A DNA stretch of 64,000 nt, from positions 2,170,001 to 2,234,000 of the forward strand of contig NZ_CP009747.1 of the NCBI RefSeq assembly GCF_000800255.1, in the 5' to 3' direction. The notes beneath the pieces are model-generated. The model was not told the DNA's origin. It worked only from the letters and a program-made list of their open reading frames with translations, and ran no database searches. The position numbers and the translations under genes are program-made. Within the stretch, counting starts at the first letter, position 1. Every line of letters begins with the position of its first letter. Source of the stretch: Pseudomonas parafulva (GTDB lineage Bacteria > Pseudomonadota > Gammaproteobacteria > Pseudomonadales > Pseudomonadaceae). Shown in pieces: positions 36,082-48,924 of the stretch.

Positions 36082-36510
36082 GTGAGCGCCGAACAACCCC
36101 TGATCGCCGACCTGTTCGAGGTCGACAAACGCTTGACCCTCAAACCTGTCGTGGACTTCAACGCCTACCTGCGCAACGTCTTCGCTGACGGCCCTTGCCG
36201 CTGCCATCGCTGCCTCGAACTGAACGGCGACGAAAGCGGCTTCAGTCACCGTCACACCTTCACCTTCGACGATCGGACGGTGCACCGCCGCTTCGCCAAC
36301 AGCGCGGGCAGCGACATACTGCAGATGCTGAAGAAGGCTTGGCTGTCGTACACCAAGAATGAGCTGCCACTGGCCGGTCAGCTCGACCTGGACACCGTAC
36401 GCACCTTCACCGACGCCGCCCTGCATGCGCGCCTGCTGGCCCTGCTGCCGGCCAGCGGTCTGGCCCGCGAGGTCGAAGGTGCCTGGATGCTGCAGGCCCA
36501 GGTCGACTGA
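36082..36510 (+). CDS. Conserved-looking hypothetical protein with Cys/His cluster
   Basis: 142 residues from GTG 36082 with GAGGA 6-7 nt upstream. Residues 39-60 contain a CRCHRC cluster followed by FSHRHTF, a possible metal-binding site, then FDDRTVHRRFANSAGSDILQ. The C-terminal half is helical with leucine-rich stretches (LHARLLALLPASGLAREVEG). I do not recognise the family. It is divergent from the hypothetical gene at 35925 and convergent with the SulP transporter. Confidence 0.6.
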   Translation: MSAEQPLIADLFEVDKRLTLKPVVDFNAYLRNVFADGPCRCHRCLELNGDESGFSHRHTFTFDDRTVHRRFANSAGSDILQMLKKAWLSYTKNELPLAGQLDLDTVRTFTDAALHARLLALLPASGLAREVEGAWMLQAQVD

Positions 36511-36531
36511 AGCGCCTGCAGCCTATCCCAT

Positions 36532-37974
36532 TCAGTGCTGCTCGCCCGCTCGCTTGAGCAGCTTCTTGCAGCGATCGGACAAGTGCACCACTCGCAGGTG
36601 CTTGCCCGCCTTGGCATAACGCTCGCGCAAGGTCTGCAAGGCGGCGATCGCCGAATAGTCGACGAAGCTCAGGTGCTTGCAGTCCAGCGTGACGTTGGCC
36701 GGATCCTGGGCGGGGTCGAACTGATTGAGAAACGGCGTGGTCGAGGCGAAGAACAGCGTGCCGTGCACCTGGTAGCGCTTGCCGCCTTCGCCATCCTCAT
36801 GGCTGTCGGCATACAGCTCGCGGGCATGCTGCCAGGCGAAGTTGATCGCCGCGATGACGATACCGAACATCACGGCCATGGCCAGGTCGGTAAGCACCGT
36901 CACCACCGTCACCGCGACGATCGCCAGCACGTCGCTCAGCGGCACCTTGTGCAACACCCGCAGGGAGGCCCAGGCGAAGGTCTGCTGGGCGACCACGAAC
37001 ATCACGCCCACCAGCGCGGCCAGCGGAATTCGCTCGATCAGCGGCGACAGGAACAGCACGAACAATAGGATCATCACCCCTGCCACCACACCAGAGAGCC
37101 GTCCGCGCCCGCTGGAACTGAGGTTGATCACCGTCTGACCGATCATCGCGCAGCCGCCCATGCCGCCGCACAGCCCCGAGACCATGTTGGCTGCGCCCAA
37201 TGCCACGCATTCTCGGTCGGGAAAGCCACGACTCTCGGTGATTTCGTCGGTAAGGTTGAGGGTCAGCAGGGTTTCCAGCAGGCCCACCATGGCCATCAGC
37301 ACGGCATAGGGCGCGATGATCTTCAGCGTCTCCAGGCTCCAGGGCACATCCGGCCAGGCCAGTTGCGGCAGACCACCGGCGATGCGCGCCATGTCGCCGA
37401 GGGTGCGGGTCGGCAGTTCGAACAGGTAGACCAGCAGTCCCACCCCGAGGATCGCCACCAGTGCTGGCGGCACCGCGCGGGTGAGTTTCGGCAGCAGGTA
37501 GACCACCAGCATGGTCAAGGCCACCAGTGCGACCATCAGGTACAGCGACAGGCCGTTGAGCCACTGCTCGCCGTCCTTGAAGTGCTCGAGCTGGGCCATG
37601 GCGATGACGATCGCCAGACCGTTGACGAAACCGAGCATGACCGGATACGGCACCAGGCGCACCAGCTTGCCCAGGCGCAACACGCCAAACAGGATCATCA
37701 CCACCCCGCCCAGCAGTACGGTCGCCAACAGGTACTGGGCACCGTGCTGCACCACCAGGGCGACGATCACCACCGCCATCGACCCGGCAGCGCCTGAGAT
37801 CATGCCTGGACGCCCGCCGAACAACGCGGTCAGCGTACAGATGATGAACGCGCCATACAGGCCCATGAGCGGGTTCAAGTGCGCCACCAAGGCGAAGGCA
37901 ATGCACTCCGGCACCAGGGCGAACGAGGTGGTCAGGCCGGCGAGCACGTCGGCGCGAAGTCGAGCAGGTTTCAT
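36532..37974 (-). CDS. SulP-family inorganic anion transporter
   Basis: 480 residues from ATG 37974 with AGGA upstream (the 13 upstream codons are not family-like). The membrane domain (10-14 helices) has the SulP start ADVLAGLTTSFALVPECIAF and SGLCGGMGGCAMIGQTVINL. A C-terminal STAS domain (~400-480) follows, with NVTLDCKHLSFVDYSAIAAL. SulP proteins carry sulfate, bicarbonate or dicarboxylates, often with sodium. No carbonic anhydrase or sulfur gene is adjacent to decide the substrate. Confidence 0.9.
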   Translation of the reverse strand: MKPARLRADVLAGLTTSFALVPECIAFALVAHLNPLMGLYGAFIICTLTALFGGRPGMISGAAGSMAVVIVALVVQHGAQYLLATVLLGGVVMILFGVLRLGKLVRLVPYPVMLGFVNGLAIVIAMAQLEHFKDGEQWLNGLSLYLMVALVALTMLVVYLLPKLTRAVPPALVAILGVGLLVYLFELPTRTLGDMARIAGGLPQLAWPDVPWSLETLKIIAPYAVLMAMVGLLETLLTLNLTDEITESRGFPDRECVALGAANMVSGLCGGMGGCAMIGQTVINLSSSGRGRLSGVVAGVMILLFVLFLSPLIERIPLAALVGVMFVVAQQTFAWASLRVLHKVPLSDVLAIVAVTVVTVLTDLAMAVMFGIVIAAINFAWQHARELYADSHEDGEGGKRYQVHGTLFFASTTPFLNQFDPAQDPANVTLDCKHLSFVDYSAIAALQTLRERYAKAGKHLRVVHLSDRCKKLLKRAGEQH

Positions 37975-38186
37975 GACAATCCTGTGAGAGGTCTGCTCAG
38001 AGCCAAGCCACAAGGCCTCACTGGAGCAGGAACGAAAGGAAGGGGCGCGATGTTACGGAATTTGTCAGGCAGCGGCCACCGTGGTTCCCGTCCAGGTGAC
38101 CTTGCTTTCATATCGCTGTGATCCAGACCCGGCACGATCCAGGCAAATTTGCCATCATGTGTGTTCCATCTGTGGAGACCATCCCC

Positions 38187-38921
38187 ATGCCGCTACGCCC
38201 CCTCGTCGCCGCCCTGCTGCTGGCGGCCAGCCTCAGCGCCAGCGCCGCCACCGAAGTGCTGCCCCTGCAGCACCGCAGCAGCGCCGAACTGCTGCCCACC
38301 GCCCAGTCGTTTTTGGGCAAGGACGGCACGGTGAGCGCCTTCGAAGACAAGCTGATCGTCAACGCCAGCCCCGAGCGCATCGATGATCTGCGCAGCCTGC
38401 TGCAACAACTCGACACCGCGCCCAGGCGCCTGCTGATCAGCGTCGACAATGACGACAGCAACTACCAGGACACCCGCGGCAACGCGCGGATCATCCAGTA
38501 CGGCACCCGCAACCGCGAAGGCGGACTGCAGCAGATCCAGGCCAGCGAAGGCCAGCCTGCCTTGATCCAGACGGGCAAGAGCATCCCCGTCACCAGCACC
38601 TCCAGCGACGGCTATGGTCGTGTGCAGAGCGACACCCGCTACCGCAATGTGACCCAGGGCTTCTATGTCACGCCCAGCGTGACGGGTGAAACGGTTCGTC
38701 TGCAAATCAGCACCAATAACGATCGAATGAGCCAGGAACGTCCGGATGTAGTGAATGTGCAGAGCACCGACACGACGGTCACCGGCAAGCTGGGCCAATG
38801 GATCGATCTGGCGGGGTACAACCAGCAGAGTGACGCCAACACCGCGCCTTCCACCCTCACCTACAGCACCCAACGCGGCGAAAACATGACCCTTCGGGTA
38901 AAAGTCGATCTTGTGGACTGA
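38187..38921 (+). CDS. Periplasmic secretin-N-domain protein
   Basis: 244 residues from ATG 38187 with TGGAGA upstream. A signal peptide (LVAALLLAASLSASAA) precedes a secretin N0/N1-like ring-building domain (VLPLQHRSSAELLPTAQSFL, then LIVNASPERIDDLRSLLQQL). A Gly/Ser/Asn/Gln-rich beta segment follows (TGKSIPVTSTSSDGYGR, FYVTPSVTGETVRLQIS). It lacks the secretin C-domain that forms the outer-membrane pore. It may be a secretin-like accessory of pilus, type II or another assembly, but no other secretion gene is nearby. Confidence 0.75.
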   Translation: MPLRPLVAALLLAASLSASAATEVLPLQHRSSAELLPTAQSFLGKDGTVSAFEDKLIVNASPERIDDLRSLLQQLDTAPRRLLISVDNDDSNYQDTRGNARIIQYGTRNREGGLQQIQASEGQPALIQTGKSIPVTSTSSDGYGRVQSDTRYRNVTQGFYVTPSVTGETVRLQISTNNDRMSQERPDVVNVQSTDTTVTGKLGQWIDLAGYNQQSDANTAPSTLTYSTQRGENMTLRVKVDLVD

Positions 38922-38988
38922 TCCCACGTCGTTCGAGGCCTCGACCAAAGGCCTGAAAAGTGACTATGGAGTCGTATTAGACCAAAGA

Positions 38989-39014
38989 TGTAGTGCCAAC
39001 AGAAAACCACTACA
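38989..39014. promoter_or_regulatory. TGTAGTG-N12-CACTACA palindrome, candidate RccR operator of aceA
   Basis: TGTAGTG (38989-38995) and CACTACA (39008-39014) are perfect inverted repeats with a 12-nt spacer. They end 6 nt before the -35 box of aceA. Pseudomonas RccR, a KDPG-responsive RpiR-family regulator, is described as binding TGTAGT/ACTACA palindromes at glyoxylate-shunt genes. The identification is from that remembered motif. Confidence 0.65.
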
Positions 39015-39020
39015 AAACGT

Positions 39021-39050
39021 TTGACAGGGTAATTTCGCCAGGGGCATGAT
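39021..39050 (+). promoter_or_regulatory. Putative sigma70 promoter of aceA
   Basis: TTGACA at 39021-39026 and CATGAT at 39045-39050, 18 nt apart. This leaves a leader of about 130 nt before aceA. The -35 hexamer is a perfect match; the -10 is weak. Confidence 0.55.
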
Positions 39051-39187
39051 GGCCCCGCTCCCGCTGATCAGGGGCCCTGAGAAGGGCCTTGCCGCGCGCT
39101 TTCGCTGCTTTGACATCCGCCCCCTGACTGCGCGCCCGGAGCATCAGCACACTTACCTTCAAGATCGATGCGACGAGGTTTATTTCC

Positions 39188-40513
<1,326 letters not shown>

Positions 40514-40530
40514 CTGTCAATGGCTCGATA

Positions 40531-40570
40531 GAAGCCCGGCGCTCGCAAAAGCGCCGGGCTTCGTCGTTTT
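40531..40570 (+). terminator. Terminator of aceA
   Basis: GAAGCCCGGCGC (40531-40542) and GCGCCGGGCTTC (40551-40562) form a perfect 12-bp stem with an 8-nt loop, followed by GTCGTTTT. Confidence 0.93.
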
Positions 40571-40726
40571 ATCTGCCCGCGTCCTCTACAGCAGTCATCG
40601 GCAACACTGACAACTTTTCTCCTGGTACCCACATCACCAGGCGAGCCCGCGCCTCTAGCCGGATGCCGAGGCAGAACCCAGAATCAGGTCTATGCTTGGG
40701 GCAGCACAGCCAGCAAGGACCGTCTC

Positions 40727-40876
40727 ATGCCTCGTCCAAGCCAACGCGTTGATGCCCGCGCGACCGCCTGCTACCGCCTCTTCAACGAGGCTCTCCGAGC
40801 TCATCGCTCCCACGCACCACTATCCTTTGCCAAAACATTGATCCAGCGCGGTACGCGCGCGGCCGGAAACTGCTAG
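40727..40876 (+). CDS. Possible small protein (49 residues)
   Basis: ATG 40727 has AAGGA 8 nt upstream (CAAGGACCGTCTC) and reads 49 codons to TAG. The product is basic and Arg/Ala-rich (MPRPSQRVDARATACYRLFN at the start, ending RGTRAAGNC) with no hydrophobic segment or known motif. It lies in the aceA-nuoA gap after the aceA terminator. It may be a real small basic protein or a chance frame; only the ribosome-binding site and GC-rich codon use support it. Confidence 0.35.
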   Translation: MPRPSQRVDARATACYRLFNEALRAHRSHAPLSFAKTLIQRGTRAAGNC

Positions 40877-41255
40877 AACGAGAGTTTTTCTCATTTGCAA
40901 GTGACATATTTGCGAAGGAGGTCAGTTGCACAACAGAACTGCGAATAAACAGCATCTCAGCTAAATGCTATTAATTATCATTACTGATATCGGGATTCAT
41001 TACAGCGTCAGGGAAACATAATTAACGAAACGGGTCAGAATCCCCTAAAATCAAGGCCTTCAGCGATTTACGAAAGATTTTTGTTCTTAATCCTACGAAT
41101 AATTTTGCGCTGGAAATTTTACTTGCTGTGGGTTTACCCATAAAATCAGCGCGATTGATTCAGCTGCGACATTTGGTCACTGCGTCCGCGACACCGCGTC
41201 GCCGCTTTACTTATTTCAGACTGCAGAGCTGGGTCTCTGTATAAGGATTTCAAGC
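40877..41255 (+). promoter_or_regulatory. AT-rich promoter and leader region of the nuo operon
   Basis: 379 nt of markedly AT-rich sequence before nuoA, no gene supported. It contains a Fur-box-like stretch GCTATTAATTATCATTACT at 40967-40985 (13 of 19 consensus positions), a short palindrome TGGGTTTACCCA at 41129-41140 and a small hairpin CAGAG/CTCTG at 41223-41238 just upstream of the AAGGA ribosome-binding site. The nuo promoter must lie here; I cannot assign its boxes with confidence. Confidence 0.5.
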
Positions 41256-41669
41256 ATGTCCGATTCGGCAGGACTCATCGCCCATAACTGGGGCTTTGCC
41301 ATCTTCCTTCTGGGTGTCGTCGGCCTGTGTGCCTTCATGCTCGGCCTGTCCAGCCTGCTCGGGAGCAAGGCTTGGGGTCGCGCCAAGAACGAACCCTTCG
41401 AATCCGGCATGCTGCCCGTCGGCAGCGCCCGTCTGCGCCTTTCCGCAAAATTCTATCTGGTCGCGATGCTGTTCGTGATCTTCGATATCGAAGCCCTCTT
41501 TCTCTTTGCATGGTCTGTGTCCGTCCGCGAAAGCGGCTGGACCGGATTCGTCGAAGCACTCGTTTTCATAGCAATTCTGTTGGCAGGTCTTGTCTACCTA
41601 TGGCGCGTCGGAGCTCTTGACTGGGCACCCGAAAGTCGCCGCAAGCGGCAAGCGAAGCTGAAACAATGA
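41256..41669 (+). CDS. nuoA: NADH-quinone oxidoreductase subunit A
   Basis: 137 residues with three membrane helices. The conserved [20 protein letters not shown] loop and [11 protein letters not shown] helix are diagnostic for NuoA/ND3. It is part of the membrane arm at the quinone-site junction of respiratory complex I. It is the first gene of the 13-gene nuo operon; ATG follows AAGGATTTCAAGC. Confidence 0.97.
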   Translation: MSDSAGLIAHNWGFAIFLLGVVGLCAFMLGLSSLLGSKAWGRAKNEPFESGMLPVGSARLRLSAKFYLVAMLFVIFDIEALFLFAWSVSVRESGWTGFVEALVFIAILLAGLVYLWRVGALDWAPESRRKRQAKLKQ

Positions 41670-41679
41670 GGCTTTGGCA

Positions 41680-42357
41680 ATGCAATACAATCTCACCAGA
41701 ATCGATCCGGATGCCCCCAACGAGCAATACCCGGTAGGCGATCGGGAAACCGTCACCGACCAACTGCTCGAAGACCAGGTCCACAAGAACATCTATATGG
41801 GGAAACTCGAAGATGTGCTGCGTGGCGCGGTCAACTGGGGTCGCAAGAACTCCCTGTGGCCGTACAACTTTGGCCTGTCCTGCTGCTACGTGGAAATGAC
41901 CACGGCCTTCACGGCGCCCCACGACATCGCCCGCTTCGGCGCCGAAGTCATCCGGGCCTCGCCGCGTCAGGCCGACTTCATGGTCATCGCCGGTACCTGC
42001 TTCGTGAAGATGGCGCCGATCATCCAGCGCTTGTACGAGCAGATGCTCGAACCCAAGTGGGTCATCTCCATGGGCTCGTGCGCCAACTCCGGCGGCATGT
42101 ATGACATCTACTCGGTCGTTCAGGGGGTCGACAAGTTCCTCCCCGTGGACGTCTACGTGCCTGGCTGCCCGCCACGCCCTGAGGCGTTCCTGCAGGGCTT
42201 GATGCTGCTGCAGGAGTCGATCGGCCAGGAACGACGCCCGCTTTCCTGGGTAGTGGGTGATCAAGGCATCTACCGTGCCGAGATGCCCGCCCAGAAAGAC
42301 CTGCGTCGTGAGCAGCGCATTGCCGTCACTAACCTGCGCAGCCCCGACGAAGTCTGA
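41680..42357 (+). CDS. nuoB: NADH-quinone oxidoreductase subunit B
   Basis: 225 residues from ATG 41680 (TTG 41674 is also in frame). It carries the cysteines for terminal [4Fe-4S] cluster N2: [21 protein letters not shown] and [11 protein letters not shown]2 hands electrons to quinone at the interface with NuoCD. The start is 10 nt after the nuoA stop. A strong hairpin follows the gene. Confidence 0.97.
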   Translation: MQYNLTRIDPDAPNEQYPVGDRETVTDQLLEDQVHKNIYMGKLEDVLRGAVNWGRKNSLWPYNFGLSCCYVEMTTAFTAPHDIARFGAEVIRASPRQADFMVIAGTCFVKMAPIIQRLYEQMLEPKWVISMGSCANSGGMYDIYSVVQGVDKFLPVDVYVPGCPPRPEAFLQGLMLLQESIGQERRPLSWVVGDQGIYRAEMPAQKDLRREQRIAVTNLRSPDEV

Positions 42358-42369
42358 TCCAGCGACCTG

Positions 42370-42395
42370 CCGCCCGCTCCTCGAGGAGCCGGCGG
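42370..42395 (+). other. Intercistronic hairpin between nuoB and nuoCD
   Basis: CCGCC-c-GCTCC, TCGA loop, GGAGC-c-GGCGG: a 10-bp stem with one C-C mismatch, in the 79-nt gap. There is no T-run. Likely an RNA processing or stability element that sets the relative levels of the two cistrons. Confidence 0.6.
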
Positions 42396-42418
42396 CCTGG
42401 CTTCATTCTTAACGCTGA

Positions 42419-44218
<1,800 letters not shown>

Positions 44219-44220
44219 GC

Positions 44221-44718
44221 ATGAACAGCACGCTGATCCAAACCGACCGTTTCGCCCTGAGCGAAACCGAGCGCTCGGCCATCGAGCACGAGATGCACCA
44301 CTACGAGGACCCGCGCGCGGCGTCCATCGAAGCCCTGAAGATCGTGCAGAAGGCGCGCGGCTGGGTGCCGGACGGCGCCATCTACGCCATCGGCGAGGTG
44401 CTGGGCATCCCGGCCAGCGATGTCGAAGGCGTCGCCACCTTCTATAGCCAGATCTTCCGTCAACCGGTCGGTCGCCACATCATCCGCGTCTGCGACAGCA
44501 TGGTCTGCTACATCGGCGGCCATGAATCGGTGGTCAGCCAGATCCAGAGCGAGCTGGGCATCGGCCTCGGCCAAACCACTGCCGACGGACGTTTCACCTT
44601 GCTGCCGGTGTGCTGCCTGGGCAACTGCGACAAAGCCCCGGCGCTGATGATCGACGACGACACCTTCGGCGATGTGCAGCCGGCTGGCGTTTCCAAACTG
44701 CTGGAGGGCTACGCATGA
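44221..44718 (+). CDS. nuoE: NADH-quinone oxidoreductase subunit E
   Basis: 165 residues of the 24-kDa type. Four cysteines for the [2Fe-2S] cluster N1a are in [10 protein letters not shown] and [11 protein letters not shown]. It binds NuoF in the NADH module at the tip of the peripheral arm. Its stop overlaps the nuoF start as ATGA, so the two subunits are translationally coupled. Confidence 0.97.
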   Translation: MNSTLIQTDRFALSETERSAIEHEMHHYEDPRAASIEALKIVQKARGWVPDGAIYAIGEVLGIPASDVEGVATFYSQIFRQPVGRHIIRVCDSMVCYIGGHESVVSQIQSELGIGLGQTTADGRFTLLPVCCLGNCDKAPALMIDDDTFGDVQPAGVSKLLEGYA

Positions 44719-46079
44719 CCATCACTTCCTTCGGCCCGGCCAACCGCATCGCGCGTGCGGCCGAAACTCATCCGCTGACCTGGCGCCTGCGTGAAGACGG
44801 CGAGCCGATCTGGCTCGACGAGTACCAGGCCAAGAACGGCTATGCCGCCGCCCGCAAGGCACTGGCCGAGATGTCCGCCGACGACATCGTACAGAGCGTC
44901 AAGGACTCCGGCCTCAAGGGCCGCGGCGGCGCCGGCTTCCCTACCGGGGTGAAGTGGGGCCTGATGCCCAAAGACGAATCCATGAACATCCGCTACCTGC
45001 TGTGCAACGCGGACGAAATGGAGCCCAACACTTGGAAGGACCGCATGCTGATGGAGCAACAGCCCCATCTGCTGGTCGAGGGCATGCTGATCAGCGCCCG
45101 TGCCCTGAAGGCTTATCGCGGCTACATCTTCCTGCGTGGCGAATACACCACCGCCGCCAACAACCTCAACCGCGCCATCGCCGAAGCCAAGGCCGCCGGC
45201 TTGCTGGGCAAGAACATCCTGGGCAGCGGCTTCGACTTCGAGCTGTTCGTGCACACCGGTGCCGGTCGCTACATCTGCGGTGAAGAAACCGCGCTGATCA
45301 ACTCGCTCGAAGGCCGCCGCGCCAACCCGCGCTCCAAGCCGCCCTTCCCCGCCGCCGTCGGCGTGTGGGGCAAGCCGACCTGCGTGAACAACGTCGAGAC
45401 CCTGTGCAACGTGCCCGCCATCGTGGCCAACGGCAACGACTGGTACAAGTCGCTGGCCCGCGAAGGCAGCGAGGATCACGGCACCAAGCTGATGGGGTTC
45501 TCCGGCAAGGTGAAGAATCCGGGTCTGTGGGAGCTGCCGTTCGGCGTCACCGCTCGCGAGCTGTTCGAGGACTACGCCGGCGGCATGCGCGACGGCTTCA
45601 AGCTCAAGTGCTGGCAGCCTGGTGGCGCCGGTACTGGCTTCCTGCTGCCCGAGCACCTCGATGCGCAGATGTACGCAGGCGGCATCGCCAAGGTCGGCAC
45701 TCGCATGGGTACGGGCCTGGCCATGGCGGTCGACGACAGCGTCAACATGGTCTCGCTGCTGCGCAACATGGAAGAGTTCTTCGCCCGCGAGTCCTGTGGC
45801 TGGTGTACCCCATGCCGTGATGGCCTGCCATGGAGCGTGAAGATGCTGCGCGCCCTGGAAAAAGGCCAGGGCCGCGCCGAAGACATCGAGACCCTGCTGG
45901 GCCTGGTCAACTTCCTCGGCCCAGGCCGCACCTTCTGTGCTCACGCACCGGGTGCCGTCGAGCCGTTGGGCAGTGCCATCAAATACTTCCGGTCCGAGTT
46001 CGAGGCCGGTGTCGCGCCAGCAAGCGCTGCCGACACCCTGCGCCCGAGCCTGGCCCAGCCGATTACGGTTGGCGCATAA
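44715..46079 (+). CDS. nuoF: NADH-quinone oxidoreductase subunit F
   Basis: 454 residues from the ATG overlapping the nuoE stop. It has the NADH/FMN glycine-rich motif [13 protein letters not shown], the FMN region [19 protein letters not shown] and the N3 [4Fe-4S] cysteines in [12 protein letters not shown] plus the C of TFCAHAPG. It oxidises NADH and passes electrons to the FeS chain. A 130-nt structured gap separates it from nuoG. Confidence 0.97.
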   Translation: MTITSFGPANRIARAAETHPLTWRLREDGEPIWLDEYQAKNGYAAARKALAEMSADDIVQSVKDSGLKGRGGAGFPTGVKWGLMPKDESMNIRYLLCNADEMEPNTWKDRMLMEQQPHLLVEGMLISARALKAYRGYIFLRGEYTTAANNLNRAIAEAKAAGLLGKNILGSGFDFELFVHTGAGRYICGEETALINSLEGRRANPRSKPPFPAAVGVWGKPTCVNNVETLCNVPAIVANGNDWYKSLAREGSEDHGTKLMGFSGKVKNPGLWELPFGVTARELFEDYAGGMRDGFKLKCWQPGGAGTGFLLPEHLDAQMYAGGIAKVGTRMGTGLAMAVDDSVNMVSLLRNMEEFFARESCGWCTPCRDGLPWSVKMLRALEKGQGRAEDIETLLGLVNFLGPGRTFCAHAPGAVEPLGSAIKYFRSEFEAGVAPASAADTLRPSLAQPITVGA

Positions 46080-46209
46080 CAAGATGAAACGCGGGTGGTC
46101 CGTGCCACCCGCCGGCTTTGCAGGCGCGCGCAGGTATGACGCGAGCCGCAGGCGCACAGATTTCCATTAGCCACGCCCGCTCACGCGGGCCAACGAAGAA
46201 CTTTGAACA
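46080..46209 (+). other. Structured gap between nuoF and nuoG
   Basis: 130 nt with two hairpins: CGGGTGG/CCACCCG (46091-46110, 6-nt loop) and GCCCGC/GCGGGC (46175-46190, TCAC loop). It is the widest gap in an otherwise tightly packed operon. Neither hairpin has a T-run, so they are probably processing or stability elements. Confidence 0.6.
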
Positions 46210-48924
46210 ATGGCCACTATCCACGTAGACGGCAAAGCGCTCGAAGTCAACGGTGCAGACAACCTGTTACAGGCCTGTCTGTCGCTCGGCCTCGACATCC
46301 CTTATTTCTGCTGGCACCCAGCGCTCGGTAGCGTTGGTGCTTGCCGGCAATGCGCGGTCAAGCAGTACACCGACGAGAACGACACCCGTGGTCGTATCGT
46401 CATGTCCTGCATGACCCCCGCCTCCGACGGCACCTGGATCTCCATCGAGGATGAAGAATCCAAGGCGTTTCGCGCCAGCGTCGTCGAATGGCTGATGACC
46501 AACCACCCGCACGACTGCCCGGTGTGCGAGGAAGGCGGTCACTGCCACCTGCAGGACATGACGGTCATGACCGGCCACAACGAGCGCCGCTACCGTTTCA
46601 CCAAGCGCACTCACCAAAACCAGGACCTCGGCCCGTTCATCGCCCATGAGATGAACCGCTGCATCGCCTGTTATCGCTGCGTGCGCTACTACAAGGACTA
46701 TGCCGGTGGTACCGACCTGGGCGTGTACGGCGCTCACGACAACGTGTACTTCGGCCGCGTCGAAGACGGCGTGCTGGAAAGCGAGTTCTCGGGCAACCTG
46801 ACCGAGGTCTGCCCGACCGGCGTATTCACCGACAAGACCCACTCCGAGCGTTACAACCGCAAGTGGGACATGCAGTTCGCCCCGAGCATCTGCCACGGCT
46901 GCTCCAGCGGCTGCAACATCAGCCCCGGCGAGCGCTACGGCGAACTGCGTCGGATCGAGAACCGCTTCAACGGCTCGGTCAACCAGTACTTCCTGTGCGA
47001 CCGCGGCCGCTTCGGCTACGGCTACGTCAACCGCAGCGACCGCCCGCGCCAGCCGCTGCTGGCCGATGGCACCAAGCTTTCGCTGGACGCTGCCTTGGAC
47101 AAGGCCGCCGACCTGCTGCGCGGTCGTACCATCGTCGGCATCGGCTCGCCTCGCGCCAGCCTGGAGAGCAACTACGGCCTGCGTGAACTGGTCGGTGCCG
47201 AGTACTTCTATTCGGGTATGGAAGCCGGCGAGTTGGCCCGCGTGCGCCTGGTGCTCGACGTGCTGAACAACAGCCCGTTGCCGGTGCCAACCCTGCGCGA
47301 GATCGAAGACCACGACGCCGTGTTCGTACTCGGCGAAGACCTGACCCAGACCGCCGCCCGCGTCGCCCTGGCCGTGCGCCAGGCGACCAAGGGCAAGGCC
47401 GAGGCCATGGCCGAGGGCATGAAAGTGCAACCCTGGCTCGACGCCGCCGTGAAGAACATCGGTCAGCACGCGCTGTACCCGCTGTTCATCGCCTCGCTGG
47501 CCGAGACCAAGCTCGATGACGTCGCCGAGGAATGCGTCCACGCTGCGCCCGCCGACCTCGCCCGCCTGGGCTTTGCCGTGGCCCACGCCATCGACCCGAG
47601 CGCCCCGGCCGTCGCGGGTTTGGACGCCGACGCGCAAGCCCTCGCTCAACGCATCGCCGACGCCCTGATCGCCGCCCAGCGCCCGCTGGTCATTGCCGGT
47701 ACTTCACTGGCCGACCCTGCGCTGGTCGAAGCGGCCGCCAACATCGCCAAGGCCCTGAAGCTGCGCGAGAAGAACGGTTCGCTGAGCCTGGTAGTGCCTG
47801 AGGCCAACAGCCTCGGCATGGCGATGATGGGTGGCGACGCCGTCGACGCCGCGCTGGACGCTGTGATCAGCGGCAAGGCCGACGCCATCGTGGTCCTGGA
47901 AAACGACCTGTACGCCCGGGTTCCGGCCGCCAAGGTCGACGCAGCCCTGGCTGCCGCCAAAGTGGTGATCGTCGCCGATCACTCCAAGACGCCCACCACC
48001 GACCGTGCCCACCTGGTACTGCCCGCCGCGTCCTTCGCCGAAGGCGACGGCACCCTGGTGAGCCAGGAAGGCCGTGCACAGCGCTTCTTCCAGGTGTTCG
48101 ATCCGCAATACATGGACAGCAGCATCCTGGTGCATGAAGGCTGGCGCTGGATGCACGCCCTGCGTGCCACCCTGCTCGACAAGCCGGTGGACTGGACTCA
48201 ACTGGACCATGTCACCAGCGCTTGCGCCGCCGCCGCGCCGCAGTTGGCTGGCATCGTCGATGCCGCACCGAGCGCTGCTTTCCGCATCAAGGGCATGAAG
48301 CTGGCCCGCGAACCGCTGCGCTACTCCGGCCGCACGGCCATGCGCGCCAACATCAGCGTGCACGAGCCGCGTACTCCGCAAGACAAGGACACCGCCTTCG
48401 CCTTCTCCATGGAAGGCTACTCGGGCTCGGCCGAACCGCGTCAGCAAGTGCCGTTCGCCTGGTCGCCAGGCTGGAACTCGCCACAGGCGTGGAACAAGTT
48501 CCAGGACGAAGTCGGCGGTCACCTGCGTGCCGGTGATCCGGGTGTGCGCCTGATCGAGTCGCAAGGCGATCGTCTGAGCTGGTTCGAGGCCATCCCAGGC
48601 GCGTTCAATCCTGCTCGCGGCACTTGGACGGCGGTACCGTTCTTCCACCTGTTCGGCAGCGAGGAGAACTCTTCGCGCGCCACCCCGGTACAGGAGCGCA
48701 TTCCCGCGGCCTACGTCGCGCTGGCCAAGTCCGAAGCCGACCGCCTGGGCGTCAATGAAGGCGCACTGCTGAGCCTGGACGTGGCCGGCGTCTCGCTGCG
48801 CCTGCCACTGCGCATCAATGAAGCACTGGGCGCAGGCCTGGTGGCGCTGCCGAAAGGCCTGGCCGGCATTCCCCCGGCCATCTTCGGTGCACCCGTCGAA
48901 GGTCTGCAGGAGGCAGCACAATGA
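46210..48924 (+). CDS. nuoG: NADH-quinone oxidoreductase subunit G
   Basis: 904 residues. The N-terminal ferredoxin-like part binds N1b ([15 protein letters not shown]). [14 protein letters not shown] includes the His ligand of N5. [13 protein letters not shown] with [11 protein letters not shown] binds N4. A fourth motif, [13 protein letters not shown] plus a later C in YFLCDRG, is the extra N7 cluster seen in E. coli-type enzymes. The long C-terminal molybdopterin-oxidoreductase-like domain is structural. The stop overlaps the nuoH start as ATGA. Confidence 0.97.
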   Translation: MATIHVDGKALEVNGADNLLQACLSLGLDIPYFCWHPALGSVGACRQCAVKQYTDENDTRGRIVMSCMTPASDGTWISIEDEESKAFRASVVEWLMTNHPHDCPVCEEGGHCHLQDMTVMTGHNERRYRFTKRTHQNQDLGPFIAHEMNRCIACYRCVRYYKDYAGGTDLGVYGAHDNVYFGRVEDGVLESEFSGNLTEVCPTGVFTDKTHSERYNRKWDMQFAPSICHGCSSGCNISPGERYGELRRIENRFNGSVNQYFLCDRGRFGYGYVNRSDRPRQPLLADGTKLSLDAALDKAADLLRGRTIVGIGSPRASLESNYGLRELVGAEYFYSGMEAGELARVRLVLDVLNNSPLPVPTLREIEDHDAVFVLGEDLTQTAARVALAVRQATKGKAEAMAEGMKVQPWLDAAVKNIGQHALYPLFIASLAETKLDDVAEECVHAAPADLARLGFAVAHAIDPSAPAVAGLDADAQALAQRIADALIAAQRPLVIAGTSLADPALVEAAANIAKALKLREKNGSLSLVVPEANSLGMAMMGGDAVDAALDAVISGKADAIVVLENDLYARVPAAKVDAALAAAKVVIVADHSKTPTTDRAHLVLPAASFAEGDGTLVSQEGRAQRFFQVFDPQYMDSSILVHEGWRWMHALRATLLDKPVDWTQLDHVTSACAAAAPQLAGIVDAAPSAAFRIKGMKLAREPLRYSGRTAMRANISVHEPRTPQDKDTAFAFSMEGYSGSAEPRQQVPFAWSPGWNSPQAWNKFQDEVGGHLRAGDPGVRLIESQGDRLSWFEAIPGAFNPARGTWTAVPFFHLFGSEENSSRATPVQERIPAAYVALAKSEADRLGVNEGALLSLDVAGVSLRLPLRINEALGAGLVALPKGLAGIPPAIFGAPVEGLQEAAQ

